A DNA stretch of 64,000 nucleotides. Origin: an uncultured Akkermansia sp. (lineage in GTDB: Bacteria > Verrucomicrobiota > Verrucomicrobiia > Verrucomicrobiales > Akkermansiaceae). The stretch spans positions 1 to 64,000 of the forward strand of contig CALXRG010000005.1 in the NCBI GenBank assembly GCA_944390825.1. The letters are read 5' to 3'. Positions 43,955 to 51,552 of this stretch are shown here, piece by piece. The notes below the pieces were generated by a model. It saw only the letters and a list, made by a program, of their open reading frames with translations. It was not told the DNA's origin and searched no databases. Every line of letters starts with the position of its first letter. The first letter of the stretch is position 1. A program made the translations under genes and the position numbers.

Positions 43955-44011
43955 GCCGGTGGCGTGGGAGAAAGCCGGTGGCGTGGGAGAGGGCCGGTGG
44001 CGTGGGAGAGA
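43955..44011 (+). repeat. three 19-nt tandem repeats between clpB and the exonuclease gene
   Basis: GCCGGTGGCGTGGGAGA plus two variable bases occurs three times, starting at 43955, 43974 and 43993. No gene is supported in 43866-44048. Confidence 0.92.
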
Positions 44012-44048
44012 GAAGCGGGGAGTGATCGGGAACGGAGAGGCGCGCCTG

Positions 44049-44624
44049 TTATTCAAGGCTCCAGTCGACGTCGATCCGCACGCGGTTTCCTTCTTTGTCG
44101 TCGTAGTGGACGAAGCCGTGGGAGGCACCGAAGCGGAAGACTTCCATGGTGACTTTCACGTCGAAGCAGCAGTATTTGGCAATGTCAAGCAGCAACTGGG
44201 GGTCGCCGTTTTTTTCGTACTCGGCCCACCATTTGAGGGCATCGGTGCCGTCGGCTGTTTTGGAGCAGCCATCGAGGGTGGCTTTGGCGATGGTGTCGAG
44301 TTTGAGTCGGTGTCCGGTGCGCTCGCTGAGGTAGGTGCAGAGGTCGAGGTTGCGTGTGGTGTCGCAGAGATTCCAGAAGGTGAAGGGCTGGAGTACGGCG
44401 TAGTCGAAGCCGAGGTGGTTGTAGCCGACGACGAGGTCTGCTTCCCTCAGCTCGCTAATCAGGGCATCTGCCTGCTCCTCAGTGTATATGTGATAGGCTT
44501 GGTCGCGGGTGGAGTAGGTGACGGCGACGGAGATTCCCATTTTGGCGCAGGCCTCGGCATCCCAGCCGCCGACTTGGGCAGCTGAGCGACGGGTTTCCAG
44601 ATCAAAGCAGACGATGTTTTTCAT
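44049..44624 (-). CDS. RNase H-fold (YprB-like) exonuclease
   Basis: The 191-residue protein has the DEDD exonuclease blocks: CFDLETR (Asp8, Glu10), VVGYNHLGFDYAVLQ with the second Asp, and YCCFDVKVTMEV with the third. It matches the predicted 3'-5' exonuclease domain found in YprB-like proteins. The nucleic acid substrate is unknown. Its ATG overlaps the trmL stop (ATGA), making it the last gene of the five-gene AsmA operon. Confidence 0.82.
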   Translation of the reverse strand: MKNIVCFDLETRRSAAQVGGWDAEACAKMGISVAVTYSTRDQAYHIYTEEQADALISELREADLVVGYNHLGFDYAVLQPFTFWNLCDTTRNLDLCTYLSERTGHRLKLDTIAKATLDGCSKTADGTDALKWWAEYEKNGDPQLLLDIAKYCCFDVKVTMEVFRFGASHGFVHYDDKEGNRVRIDVDWSLE

Positions 44625-45103
44625 AGTGGTGTGGGGATAAGGGCACGCCGCAGTCCTTCGTAGAGCATGATGGCGACGGAGGTTGAGAGGTTGAGGGATC
44701 GCGCGTGGTCTCCGGGCATGGGGATGGTGAGGGCGGTGTCGGGGTGGCCGGTGATCCAGCGTTCGGGAAGTCCTTTGGATTCCGGGCCAAAGACGAAATA
44801 GTCTCCCGGTCGGATGGGCAGGGCGGGATCCCAGAAGTTGTGGCTGGCTTTGGTGGAGAGGTACCAGAAGTGGGCGCCGGGCTCGGCTGCCTGCTCGAGT
44901 GCTTCCAGGGAATCCCAGAGATGGAGATCGACGTGCTGCCAGTAGTCCAGCCCGGTGCGGCGTACGTATTTCTCTGCCAGGCTGAAGCCGAGGGGCTTGA
45001 TGAGGTGGAGACGGGATCCGGTGGCGACAGCCAGCCGTCCGGCAGCTCCTGTGTTGTGTGGGATTTCAGGGTGGTAGAGGACGAGGTTGAACATGGGGCT
45101 CAT
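44621..45103 (-). CDS. trmL: tRNA (cytidine/uridine-2'-O-)-methyltransferase
   Basis: TrmL methylates the wobble ribose of certain leucine tRNAs. The 160-residue SPOUT protein has NLVLYHPEIPHNTGAAGRL, the SAM-knot blocks FVFGPESKGLPERW and IPMPGDHARSLNLSTSVAIMLYE, typical of TrmL. ATG 45103 overlaps the preceding stop (ATGA), so coupling favours it over ATG 45094. Its own stop overlaps the exonuclease start in the same way. Confidence 0.94.
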   Translation of the reverse strand: MSPMFNLVLYHPEIPHNTGAAGRLAVATGSRLHLIKPLGFSLAEKYVRRTGLDYWQHVDLHLWDSLEALEQAAEPGAHFWYLSTKASHNFWDPALPIRPGDYFVFGPESKGLPERWITGHPDTALTIPMPGDHARSLNLSTSVAIMLYEGLRRALIPTPL

Positions 45104-46500
45104 TTGGCTCCCCGGCCAAAGATGACTGCGGGAATGGTGCGGAAGAAGAGTTTGACATCCAGCCACAGGCTCCAGTTGTCGATGTACTTGAGGTCTTTCT
45201 GGACCATGTCGTCGAATGTGGAGTTTTCGCTGCGTCCCTCCACCTGCCAGAAACAGGTAAGGCCGGGAAGCACGCTGAGCCTCCTGCGGTGCGCGATGTC
45301 TGTGAAGGCTGCTGTCTCGTAAAGGGGCAGGGGGCGGGGCCCGACGATGCTCATGTCGCCTTTGAGGACGTTGAGGAGTTGGGGAAGCTCATCGATGGAG
45401 AACTTGCGGATGAAGTGGCCGAAGGGGAAGATGCGCGGGTCGTTGGTGAGCTTGAAGATGGGGCCGCCCATCTCGTTGCCGTAGGCGGCTTTAATTTCCT
45501 CCAGCCTCTGCTCAGCGTCCTTGTACATGGAGCGGAATTTCCACATGGCGAAGGGTTTCCCGTAGAGCCCGGAACGCTGCTGGCGGTAGAAAATTGGCCC
45601 CTTCGGGTCACTGATTTTGATGCCGATAGCGGCGATGAGCCAAATCGGCAGGCTGCAGATCAGAAGCAGAAGCGCTACCGAACGATCCATCAGGGACTTG
45701 ATCAGGAGGGGCCAGGAATAGGAGGGAGCCGAGTTGAGAACGAGGATGCGCTGATCGCCGACATCGGTGATATCTGCCCGGATGCTGACGGGTAATGTGT
45801 CATCGAGCACGATGTAGAGGTCGATGCCCTGGAGTTCGCATTGGATGAGGTTTTTGGCGTTGTCGTGATAGGCGGTGATGCCACCGAACAGCAGTACTTG
45901 GGCCACGTGATTATTTTCCACGTAGGCCTGGACTTCTTCTTCTGTCGTTTCCGGGGTGACGTGGCCTACCACGTGAAGGGAGCGTTTCCAAAAATCGGAT
46001 AAGCGCTGCCAGCCGCGTTCGACAGCCTCATCTGTTCCCACCAGCAGCACTTGGGTGAGGTTATCCGTACCCCGGGCACGCCACAGCCTCAAACTGCGGT
46101 AGCAGATGAAACGCAGAAACAGCACCAGGGGGACGACGACGATGTTGACCAGGACAATGTGGTTACTGGCTTCTGTGAGGGAAAAGAGCGTCTGGTAGAG
46201 GGCAAGCGCACAGAGATAGTAAATGCCAAAGGTAATCAGCTGCTTGATGGCGGTGGAGACCCGCTGCAGACCGTACCGCCGGTAAAACCCGACGAGGTTC
46301 AGGATGATCGGAGCCGCGACGACGGCAGCACCAGCCAGAAAGGGGGCTACTTTGAGGACGTGGTATTCCCAGATAATAGCCCAGTCGAATAGCGGTGCGA
46401 CTGTGTTGGTGATGTACGGGGAGGCGCACACGCAACCCAGAATCAACATCAGGTCTGCCAGTGGCAGGAGGTTGGAGAACAAAAGTCGTTTACCCATCAT
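45100..46500 (-). CDS. polyprenyl glycosylphosphotransferase (initiating sugar transferase)
   Basis: It is expected to transfer a sugar-1-phosphate to undecaprenyl phosphate and start exopolysaccharide or O-antigen synthesis. The 466 residues have four N-terminal transmembrane helices (about 10-120), a CoA-binding-like domain (135-260), one more helix (about 275-300) and the bacterial sugar transferase domain with AMWKFRSMYKDAEQRL, FIRKFSIDELPQLLNVLKGD, MSIVGPRPLP and RRLSVLPGLTCFWQV. Further polysaccharide genes are not nearby. It is coupled to genes on both sides by ATGA overlaps. Confidence 0.94.
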   Translation of the reverse strand: MMGKRLLFSNLLPLADLMLILGCVCASPYITNTVAPLFDWAIIWEYHVLKVAPFLAGAAVVAAPIILNLVGFYRRYGLQRVSTAIKQLITFGIYYLCALALYQTLFSLTEASNHIVLVNIVVVPLVLFLRFICYRSLRLWRARGTDNLTQVLLVGTDEAVERGWQRLSDFWKRSLHVVGHVTPETTEEEVQAYVENNHVAQVLLFGGITAYHDNAKNLIQCELQGIDLYIVLDDTLPVSIRADITDVGDQRILVLNSAPSYSWPLLIKSLMDRSVALLLLICSLPIWLIAAIGIKISDPKGPIFYRQQRSGLYGKPFAMWKFRSMYKDAEQRLEEIKAAYGNEMGGPIFKLTNDPRIFPFGHFIRKFSIDELPQLLNVLKGDMSIVGPRPLPLYETAAFTDIAHRRRLSVLPGLTCFWQVEGRSENSTFDDMVQKDLKYIDNWSLWLDVKLFFRTIPAVIFGRGAK

Positions 46501-46754
46501 GGAAGGAAGGAGTTTGGTGCGTGGGCGATGATGCGTGCCCGATCCAGGTCTGCCGGGCTGATACTGACCTGAACATGCTGTCCCGGCTGAATCTGCTCAA
46601 GGAGGTGCTGCTCGGGTTTTTGGACGAAGGCGACGGTCAGTTTGCCGTTGGGAAGTGCGGCGCGGAAGGCTGTCGGGGCAAAGCGTTCTTTGATGCGGCA
46701 GGTTGTTATGATGTATTGAGATGGATACAAACCGCTGATGGAGTGCTGTTTCAT
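46497..46754 (-). CDS. IF-1-like OB-fold small protein
   Basis: The 85-residue protein reads IITTCRIKERFAPTAFRAAL, then PNGKLTVAFVQKPEQHLLEQ, then IQPGQHVQVSISPADLDRARIIAH. This follows translation initiation factor IF-1 block by block (V-L-x-N-x-x-FxVxLxNG; I-R-I-L-x-GDxVxVExSPYDLxxGRI) but with many changes. It is likely an S1/IF-1-type RNA-binding OB fold, a paralogue rather than the main InfA, which normally lies by the ribosomal genes. Its stop overlaps the sugar-transferase start; it begins 14 nt after the AsmA-like stop. Confidence 0.7.
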   Translation of the reverse strand: MKQHSISGLYPSQYIITTCRIKERFAPTAFRAALPNGKLTVAFVQKPEQHLLEQIQPGQHVQVSISPADLDRARIIAHAPNSFLP

Positions 46755-46768
46755 CGTGTCGGAAGAGG

Positions 46769-48484
46769 TCAGAAAAGTTTGCGCAGTCCGCGCTGGATGC
46801 TTTCTGCTGCTGAGTTTGTTGCGCTGTCGATAATGTCTGCTGGTGTGACCCGGCGTTGCTGAGCGCCATCTTGCCCGGCGTTCCGCGGTGAGCTGTTGAC
46901 CGGCCCGTCACCCGGTTCTGCTGCATCCGATGATGAGCCGGGTCTATTCCCTCCATCAGCGGAGGCCTGCGTATTCGTGCCGGCGGCAGAAGACGCGCCG
47001 GTGGGCGATCCTCTGAGCATGTCGGCCAGGGTTCCCCCCAGGGAGCGGATGGCCTGGTCAGCTGCTTTGCCCGCAGCCTGGGGCAGGATTGCGCGCAGTT
47101 CGGTGCTCAGTCGGGCGCTGAGGTCTTCCACGGGATTGTCGATGGTGCCGCTGAGGTTGATGGTCAGCCAGCGGAACCCGGGGGCACCCTGTGCGTTGAA
47201 GATCTTGTTGACGATGTCGGCGTTGATGGATTCGAGCAGGGCGACGTCAGATTCAGGCAGCCCCACCCTCAGAGTACCGGCCAGTTGCTTGTCCTCTCCC
47301 ACGAGGATGCGACCGGTCACCCGGAGTTTATCTCCCTTGGCCCTCAGATCAATATGATCAAACAGCCAGGCATCACTGATGTGATGCTGGGATTCGGAAA
47401 AGGGATACATGATAGCACACTCGGCGGTTTCCAGTTCGACGGTGCGGTAGGGGGTCGTGTTGCCAAAGGGCAGGTCTGAAAGAATCGGCAGGCCTTCGAT
47501 GACGGCATTGCTCAGTGAGATATCACCTCTCCCGTTGTGGATGCGGTTGTCGTTTCCGCTGATGCGCAGATTAGCGAAAAGAGTACCCTTGATCCGCCTG
47601 CGCCACGTTTCCGGCAGCAGAATGCCTAAATCCGCCTTGGTGACTTCCAGTTGGGCTTGCCAGGCTTTGCTTTGGAGATTGTAGTCGCCGGCTGCGCGCA
47701 ATTCTCCGACCCCGGGTGTGAGTTGCAGGGCGCACCGTTGCAGGCGTATCCGTTTACCGTCGATGGAGGCGGCAGCTATTTTCACCCCGAACTCCCGGAG
47801 CAGAGGGAAACTGGTGGTGGCTTTTCCACCCGTCAATAACAGGTTCCATGAGCGGAAATCACTCGGGCGGATTGGCTCGGCTTTCACGGCGCAATGCTGG
47901 AGCATCAGCAGGAGGTTTTCCCCTTTCGCCAGATTGAGGTTGGTATCCCGGCACTCAACTTCGGCGATCTCCACCCAGTTGGGCCGGGTGGACGCTGTGT
48001 CTGCCTTCCGGGAATCGCCGGACTGCTTTGGTTGGGAAGCTGCGCCTGGGAGAGGCTGCTTTTTCAGGTTGGCGTGCAGGGTGAGGCTTTCTGCATTGAT
48101 TTTGGAGAAAGCCAGGCAGCCGTCCCAAAGTCGTTGGCGTTTCAGGTCAGCGGTGATGTTTTCCACCGTAATGCGCCTGCAGGCATCGAGCCGCTGCATT
48201 TCACCACCTGCCAGAGTCAGGCGGCTGGCGTCGATGTCCAGGTTGGAGGTAAAAGTGACTTTTTCCGTTTTTCCTTTGTGGCTGAGTTTTTCCTCCATCA
48301 GCGCACGGAAAGAGTCGCTTTGCAGGTAGGCCAGCGCCTGGTAATACCCCACCACGAGCGCCAGAAGCAGTACGCCCAGAATCCCCAGAAGCCAGCAGAT
48401 GACCCTGCGGCCGATTCCTCCCTTGCCGAAGGTTGACCTTCTGCCGCTCCTTCTGCTGCGTGCTCTGCTTCTGCTTGTGGACAT
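46769..48484 (-). CDS. AsmA-like outer-membrane assembly protein
   Basis: The 571-residue protein has a very basic start (SRSRARSRRSGRRS), one transmembrane helix (about 28-52) and a large periplasmic part of AsmA/DUF748-like beta repeats (VTFTSNLDIDASRLTLAGGE, DLGILLPETWRRRIKGTLF, LSDLPFGNTTPYRTVELETAE). Proteins of this type bridge the envelope and handle lipids or outer-membrane assembly. The C-terminal 80 residues are Gly/Ser/Ala-rich. ATG 48484 is chosen because the in-frame ATG 48505 overlaps the promoter. It heads the operon with the IF-1-like, sugar transferase, trmL and exonuclease genes. Confidence 0.82.
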   Translation of the reverse strand: MSTSRSRARSRRSGRRSTFGKGGIGRRVICWLLGILGVLLLALVVGYYQALAYLQSDSFRALMEEKLSHKGKTEKVTFTSNLDIDASRLTLAGGEMQRLDACRRITVENITADLKRQRLWDGCLAFSKINAESLTLHANLKKQPLPGAASQPKQSGDSRKADTASTRPNWVEIAEVECRDTNLNLAKGENLLLMLQHCAVKAEPIRPSDFRSWNLLLTGGKATTSFPLLREFGVKIAAASIDGKRIRLQRCALQLTPGVGELRAAGDYNLQSKAWQAQLEVTKADLGILLPETWRRRIKGTLFANLRISGNDNRIHNGRGDISLSNAVIEGLPILSDLPFGNTTPYRTVELETAECAIMYPFSESQHHISDAWLFDHIDLRAKGDKLRVTGRILVGEDKQLAGTLRVGLPESDVALLESINADIVNKIFNAQGAPGFRWLTINLSGTIDNPVEDLSARLSTELRAILPQAAGKAADQAIRSLGGTLADMLRGSPTGASSAAGTNTQASADGGNRPGSSSDAAEPGDGPVNSSPRNAGQDGAQQRRVTPADIIDSATNSAAESIQRGLRKLF

Positions 48485-48495
48485 GTCTGCAAGGC

Positions 48496-48524
48496 AGCGT
48501 ATCATATTGCCCCTTTGTTATCAA
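48496..48524 (-). promoter_or_regulatory. AsmA operon promoter, near-leaderless
   Basis: On the minus strand TTGATA (48524-48519) and TACGCT (48501-48496) are 17 bp apart. The -10 box ends 11 nt before ATG 48484. Confidence 0.68.
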
Positions 48525-48532
48525 GATTGTTG

Positions 48533-48613
48533 TTGCGGGTGACGCAAAATGATGTTGCAATGATGGCAGGAAACAGGGTGATATTTCCGGGTGACGCAAA
48601 AACACGTTGCTAT
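48533..48613. promoter_or_regulatory. paired operator-like repeats between AsmA and GH36 promoters
   Basis: Two copies of a 26-bp element (48536-48561 and 48588-48613) share CGGGTGACGCAAAA and a following GTTGC, exactly 52 bp apart, five helical turns. The first copy extends to a palindrome TTGCG-GGTGA-CGCAA (48533-48547) just upstream of the AsmA -35 box. The second overlaps the GH36 -35 box. A dimeric regulator binding both sites could control the two divergent units. Confidence 0.6.
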
Positions 48614-48635
48614 CCGGGACCCTTTGTGGTAGAGT
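48607..48635 (+). promoter_or_regulatory. GH36 promoter, near-leaderless
   Basis: TTGCTA (48607-48612) and TAGAGT (48630-48635) are 17 bp apart. The GTG start lies 9 nt after the -10 box. Confidence 0.68.
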
Positions 48636-48644
48636 GATTCTGCT

Positions 48645-50777
48645 GTGAAGCGACTTGTTATCAAAACGGCTGCCGTAGCACTGGGGCTTCCGGTGCTGTT
48701 CTCAGGCATGTCCCTGGCTGCTGATGTTCCGGTGGAGTCTACGGTTCCCTACCCTGGTGCAGAGCCTTCACAGGTGAGCCTTTCCGAGTCCGGGTCGGGC
48801 GAGTGCAGAACGCTGACGATGGGCAATAACCTGGTGCAGATGCAGGTGCGGGCGGATGCCGTGCCGAGCGCTGTGTTTTCCAGCCCGGTGGAAGCTTCCG
48901 GTGTGGCTGTTCCAACAGCCGCAGAGCCTTTTGTGGTGAAGCTTTCAAGTGGTGAGTTTCCTGCGTCTTCCTTTACATGCAGCGGGTTGAGCCTGGGGGA
49001 TGCCGCTGCTGCTGCGCCGGATAAGGTGCGCCGCGCGTCCGAGTCCCTGGCTGGTCATACGATTGCCGCCACCTTTACGAACAAGGAGGCGGGCGTTGAA
49101 GTTACGTGGGTGGCTACGATGCGCGATAAGACGTCCTACATCCGCCAGAGCTATAATATCCGTGCACTTAAGGACATTGAGCTTACCGGGTTTTCTCCGG
49201 TTCGTTTGACCGGTACCGGGTTTAGCATTCCAGGGCAGGTACCCGGTACTCCTTTGGTGAAGGAAGACGCGCGCCTCTTCTTTGGCGTGGAGTTGCCCGT
49301 GGCCCAGGCTACGGTTTCCGACAGTGGCGCGACGATCAGTTTTGACTGTACTCTCCCCATGAAACAGGGGGAATCCTACAGCTTCTCCACTGTAACCGGA
49401 GCCTACCCGGAGGGGCAGCTGCGGCGCGCCCTGCTGAGCTATATCGAACTCGAGCGGGCTCGGCCGTACCACCTCTTCCTCCAGTACAACTGCTGGTATG
49501 ATCACGGTCTCAATCCTACGGAGCAGAACATGCTCGCCACGGTGAAGGCTTATGGCGAAGAATTGGTCGGAAAGCGCGGTATCAAGCTGAATTCCTTCGT
49601 GCTGGACGACGGCTGGGACGACTACAATGACGACCTCTGGCAGCCCAATCCGCAGAAGTTCCCCAACGGGTTTGGCAAGCTGGCCGAGGCGATCCGGGCC
49701 ATTGATTCCAACTTTGGTATTTGGATTTCGCCGCTGGGCGGGTACTCGGGTTTTGAGGAAAGGGCCGAGCATGGACGTCGCATGGGGCTGATTCCCCCGG
49801 AGCAGAAGGTGCTTGATCTTTCCTTCCCGGGTTATTACAACTGGTATCTCAACCGTTGCAGTGAGCTGATGCAGAAAGACGGCGTGAATTTCTTCAAGTG
49901 GGATCGCGCCGGCAGTGGCGTATCGCCCCACTTTATGGCGCTGCTGCGCATTTCCGAACAACTGCGGGGAATCAATCCGGACGTTTTCCTGAGCACGACT
50001 GTCGGTACGTGGCCCAGCCCCTTCTGGCTGAATTTCGTCGACTGCATTTGGAGAACCGGTACCAGTGATGTGAACTGGATTGGCAAGGGGTCCAACCGTG
50101 AGCAATACATCACTTACCGTGATGCCGCCTGCTACCGCGTCATCGTGCAGAAGGCTCCGATCTTCCCCCTCAATTCACTGATGCACCACGGTATTGTGCT
50201 GGGTGTCGAGTTCCAGGGTAAGCGCACGTCTGACGCCCGTGCTTACGTCGAAGGCAAGGCGGAGGAACCGAAAGACGGCGATGGGGATTTCCTCTCCGAT
50301 ACGACAAAGAACACCGTGGATTTCCCCGTCAACAACGACCTCAAGAAAGACATCCGCATCCTGCTGGGTGCCGGTGCCAACCTTCAGGAACTCTACCTGA
50401 CTCCTGCCATGATGAATGACAAGGCATGGGATGACATCACGGAGGCGATCAAGTGGAGCCGCCGCTTTGCCGATGTGACGGCTGACACTCACTGGGTAGG
50501 GGGTGACCCCGAGAAGCTGGAGGTCTACGGCTATGCCTCGTGGCGCAAGGATAAAGGCGCAACTCTTGCTCTGCGCAACCCGGATGACCAACCGCGCACG
50601 AGTCGCCTCAATGCTCAAATTTTTGAGCCGACCACGCCCGGTGCCATCAAGCTCGGTGCTTCCTATCCCGATCAGCGCGTGAAGGAGCTTGAGTTGCCGG
50701 ATAACGGCTTCGTCGAGATCAAGCTTGAGCCCTTTGAGGTGCTGGTGTTCGACGTGCGCTTTGACAGTGCCCGGTGA
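48645..50777 (+). CDS. secreted GH36-like alpha-galactosidase/N-acetylgalactosaminidase
   Basis: The 710-residue protein has a signal peptide (1-26, ending MSLAA). VLDDGWDDYNDD and FFKWDRAG in the barrel are the GH27/GH36/raffinose-synthase-type LDDGW and KWD motifs, the latter with the likely nucleophile Asp. The N-terminal region (30-280) is a beta-sandwich as in GH36 enzymes and the C-terminus (about 620-710) a beta domain. Terminal alpha-linked Gal or GalNAc, as on mucin blood-group structures, is a plausible substrate, but specificity cannot be read from the sequence. The start is GTG 48645. It ends 99 nt before the small lipoprotein gene. Confidence 0.85.
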   Translation: MKRLVIKTAAVALGLPVLFSGMSLAADVPVESTVPYPGAEPSQVSLSESGSGECRTLTMGNNLVQMQVRADAVPSAVFSSPVEASGVAVPTAAEPFVVKLSSGEFPASSFTCSGLSLGDAAAAAPDKVRRASESLAGHTIAATFTNKEAGVEVTWVATMRDKTSYIRQSYNIRALKDIELTGFSPVRLTGTGFSIPGQVPGTPLVKEDARLFFGVELPVAQATVSDSGATISFDCTLPMKQGESYSFSTVTGAYPEGQLRRALLSYIELERARPYHLFLQYNCWYDHGLNPTEQNMLATVKAYGEELVGKRGIKLNSFVLDDGWDDYNDDLWQPNPQKFPNGFGKLAEAIRAIDSNFGIWISPLGGYSGFEERAEHGRRMGLIPPEQKVLDLSFPGYYNWYLNRCSELMQKDGVNFFKWDRAGSGVSPHFMALLRISEQLRGINPDVFLSTTVGTWPSPFWLNFVDCIWRTGTSDVNWIGKGSNREQYITYRDAACYRVIVQKAPIFPLNSLMHHGIVLGVEFQGKRTSDARAYVEGKAEEPKDGDGDFLSDTTKNTVDFPVNNDLKKDIRILLGAGANLQELYLTPAMMNDKAWDDITEAIKWSRRFADVTADTHWVGGDPEKLEVYGYASWRKDKGATLALRNPDDQPRTSRLNAQIFEPTTPGAIKLGASYPDQRVKELELPDNGFVEIKLEPFEVLVFDVRFDSAR

Positions 50778-50818
50778 TCGGAGAAACAAAAAATCCCGCG
50801 CGAATCAAAAGATAAGGG

Positions 50819-50847
50819 TTGACTTGAGGCCAGATATCTGCTTCAAT
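50819..50847 (+). promoter_or_regulatory. candidate promoter of the 56-residue lipoprotein gene
   Basis: TTGACT (50819-50824) and TTCAAT (50842-50847) are 17 bp apart. The leader would be about 23 nt. Confidence 0.5.
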
Positions 50848-50876
50848 ACCCAAGAAGTCATCTAACGCTATAAGCC

Positions 50877-51047
50877 ATGAAAGTTATTACTCTCGCTCTT
50901 ACCATCGCTGCCGCTGTTGCCGTGAGCTCCTGCTGCTGCCAGTCTCAGCCGGCTCCGGCTCTGCACAAGATGCCCCGCAACATGGATCCCATGGACACCG
51001 TTGTGACGGAGCCCGTGAAGATTCTGCCTGACAAGTCCGGCAAGTAA
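50877..51047 (+). CDS. 56-residue predicted lipoprotein
   Basis: This short gene encodes MKVITLALTIAAAVAVSSC followed by a second and third Cys, then a Pro-rich mature part ending ILPDKSGK. VSSC is a good lipobox, so it should be a lipid-anchored peptide of about 38 residues with a Cys triplet at its N-terminus. It has a promoter-like element upstream and a strong terminator downstream, both supporting a real stand-alone gene. Function unknown. Confidence 0.75.
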   Translation: MKVITLALTIAAAVAVSSCCCQSQPAPALHKMPRNMDPMDTVVTEPVKILPDKSGK

Positions 51048-51070
51048 GTTTTCGTCTTCATTCTTATCGG

Positions 51071-51104
51071 GGCCGCCAACCTGTCAGGTTTGGCGGCCTT
51101 TTTT
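51071..51104 (+). terminator. rho-independent terminator of the 56-residue lipoprotein gene
   Basis: GGCCGCCAACCTG pairs with CAGGTTTGGCGGCC (one bulge) at 51071-51098, followed by six T residues (51099-51104). Confidence 0.9.
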
Positions 51105-51486
51105 GCTGTGTTTCCTGTTGGCGCTGGTACTCCGCTGGGGGCGTTTTACACGCCCCGCCTTGAGGTTATGACCCTTCCCGCTTTGTGGTTATGTTTGCCC
51201 GAAGCGAGAGGCCGCGATGCGTGGGCATCCCAGGGGATCTCTGCCAGTGAAGGAGTACTCTTTCTCTGATAGTGAAGAAAAGTGTAATATCTGCCCCAGC
51301 CTCCGTTTGTTGGGAATATCGCCGCGCCGCTGTGCGAGGGGCAGTGCCTGTGCATCCTTGCTAACTGTTGATAGAAAGTAGAATGCGACGCTAAATCCAG
51401 CAGGGGGAGTGCGCGTGTTGCTGTGGCGTATGTTAGGATGCCGGCACCCCCGCGCAGAGAAAATTCTGGTATCTCACAAATCTTTC
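51105..51486 (+). other. non-coding gap before exbB
   Basis: No convincing gene is seen. It holds a GGGGCGT/ACGCCCC hairpin with a 5-nt loop (51138-51156) and two copies of a TTGnGGTTATG...CCCG element about 21 bp apart (51161-51200). A minus-strand reading of 115 codons (51146-51493) has no family features or start signals. A small RNA cannot be ruled out. Confidence 0.5.
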
Positions 51487-51515
51487 TTGCCAAAACGAGA
51501 GAATATGCTTAAATA
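51487..51515 (+). promoter_or_regulatory. promoter of the exb/TPR operon
   Basis: TTGCCA (51487-51492) and TAAATA (51510-51515) are 17 bp apart. The leader is about 31 nt. Confidence 0.65.
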
Positions 51516-51552
51516 GAAGGCGTCAAATCCGCATAATTGCAGTTTTACCATT

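Noticed and set aside
43955-44011. 19-nt repeats as a small CRISPR array
   Set aside because: Units are directly adjacent without spacers and no cas genes are present.
51146-51493. 115-codon minus-strand frame in the gap before exbB
   Set aside because: No start signal, family feature or neighbour logic; the region also holds the plus-strand exbB promoter.
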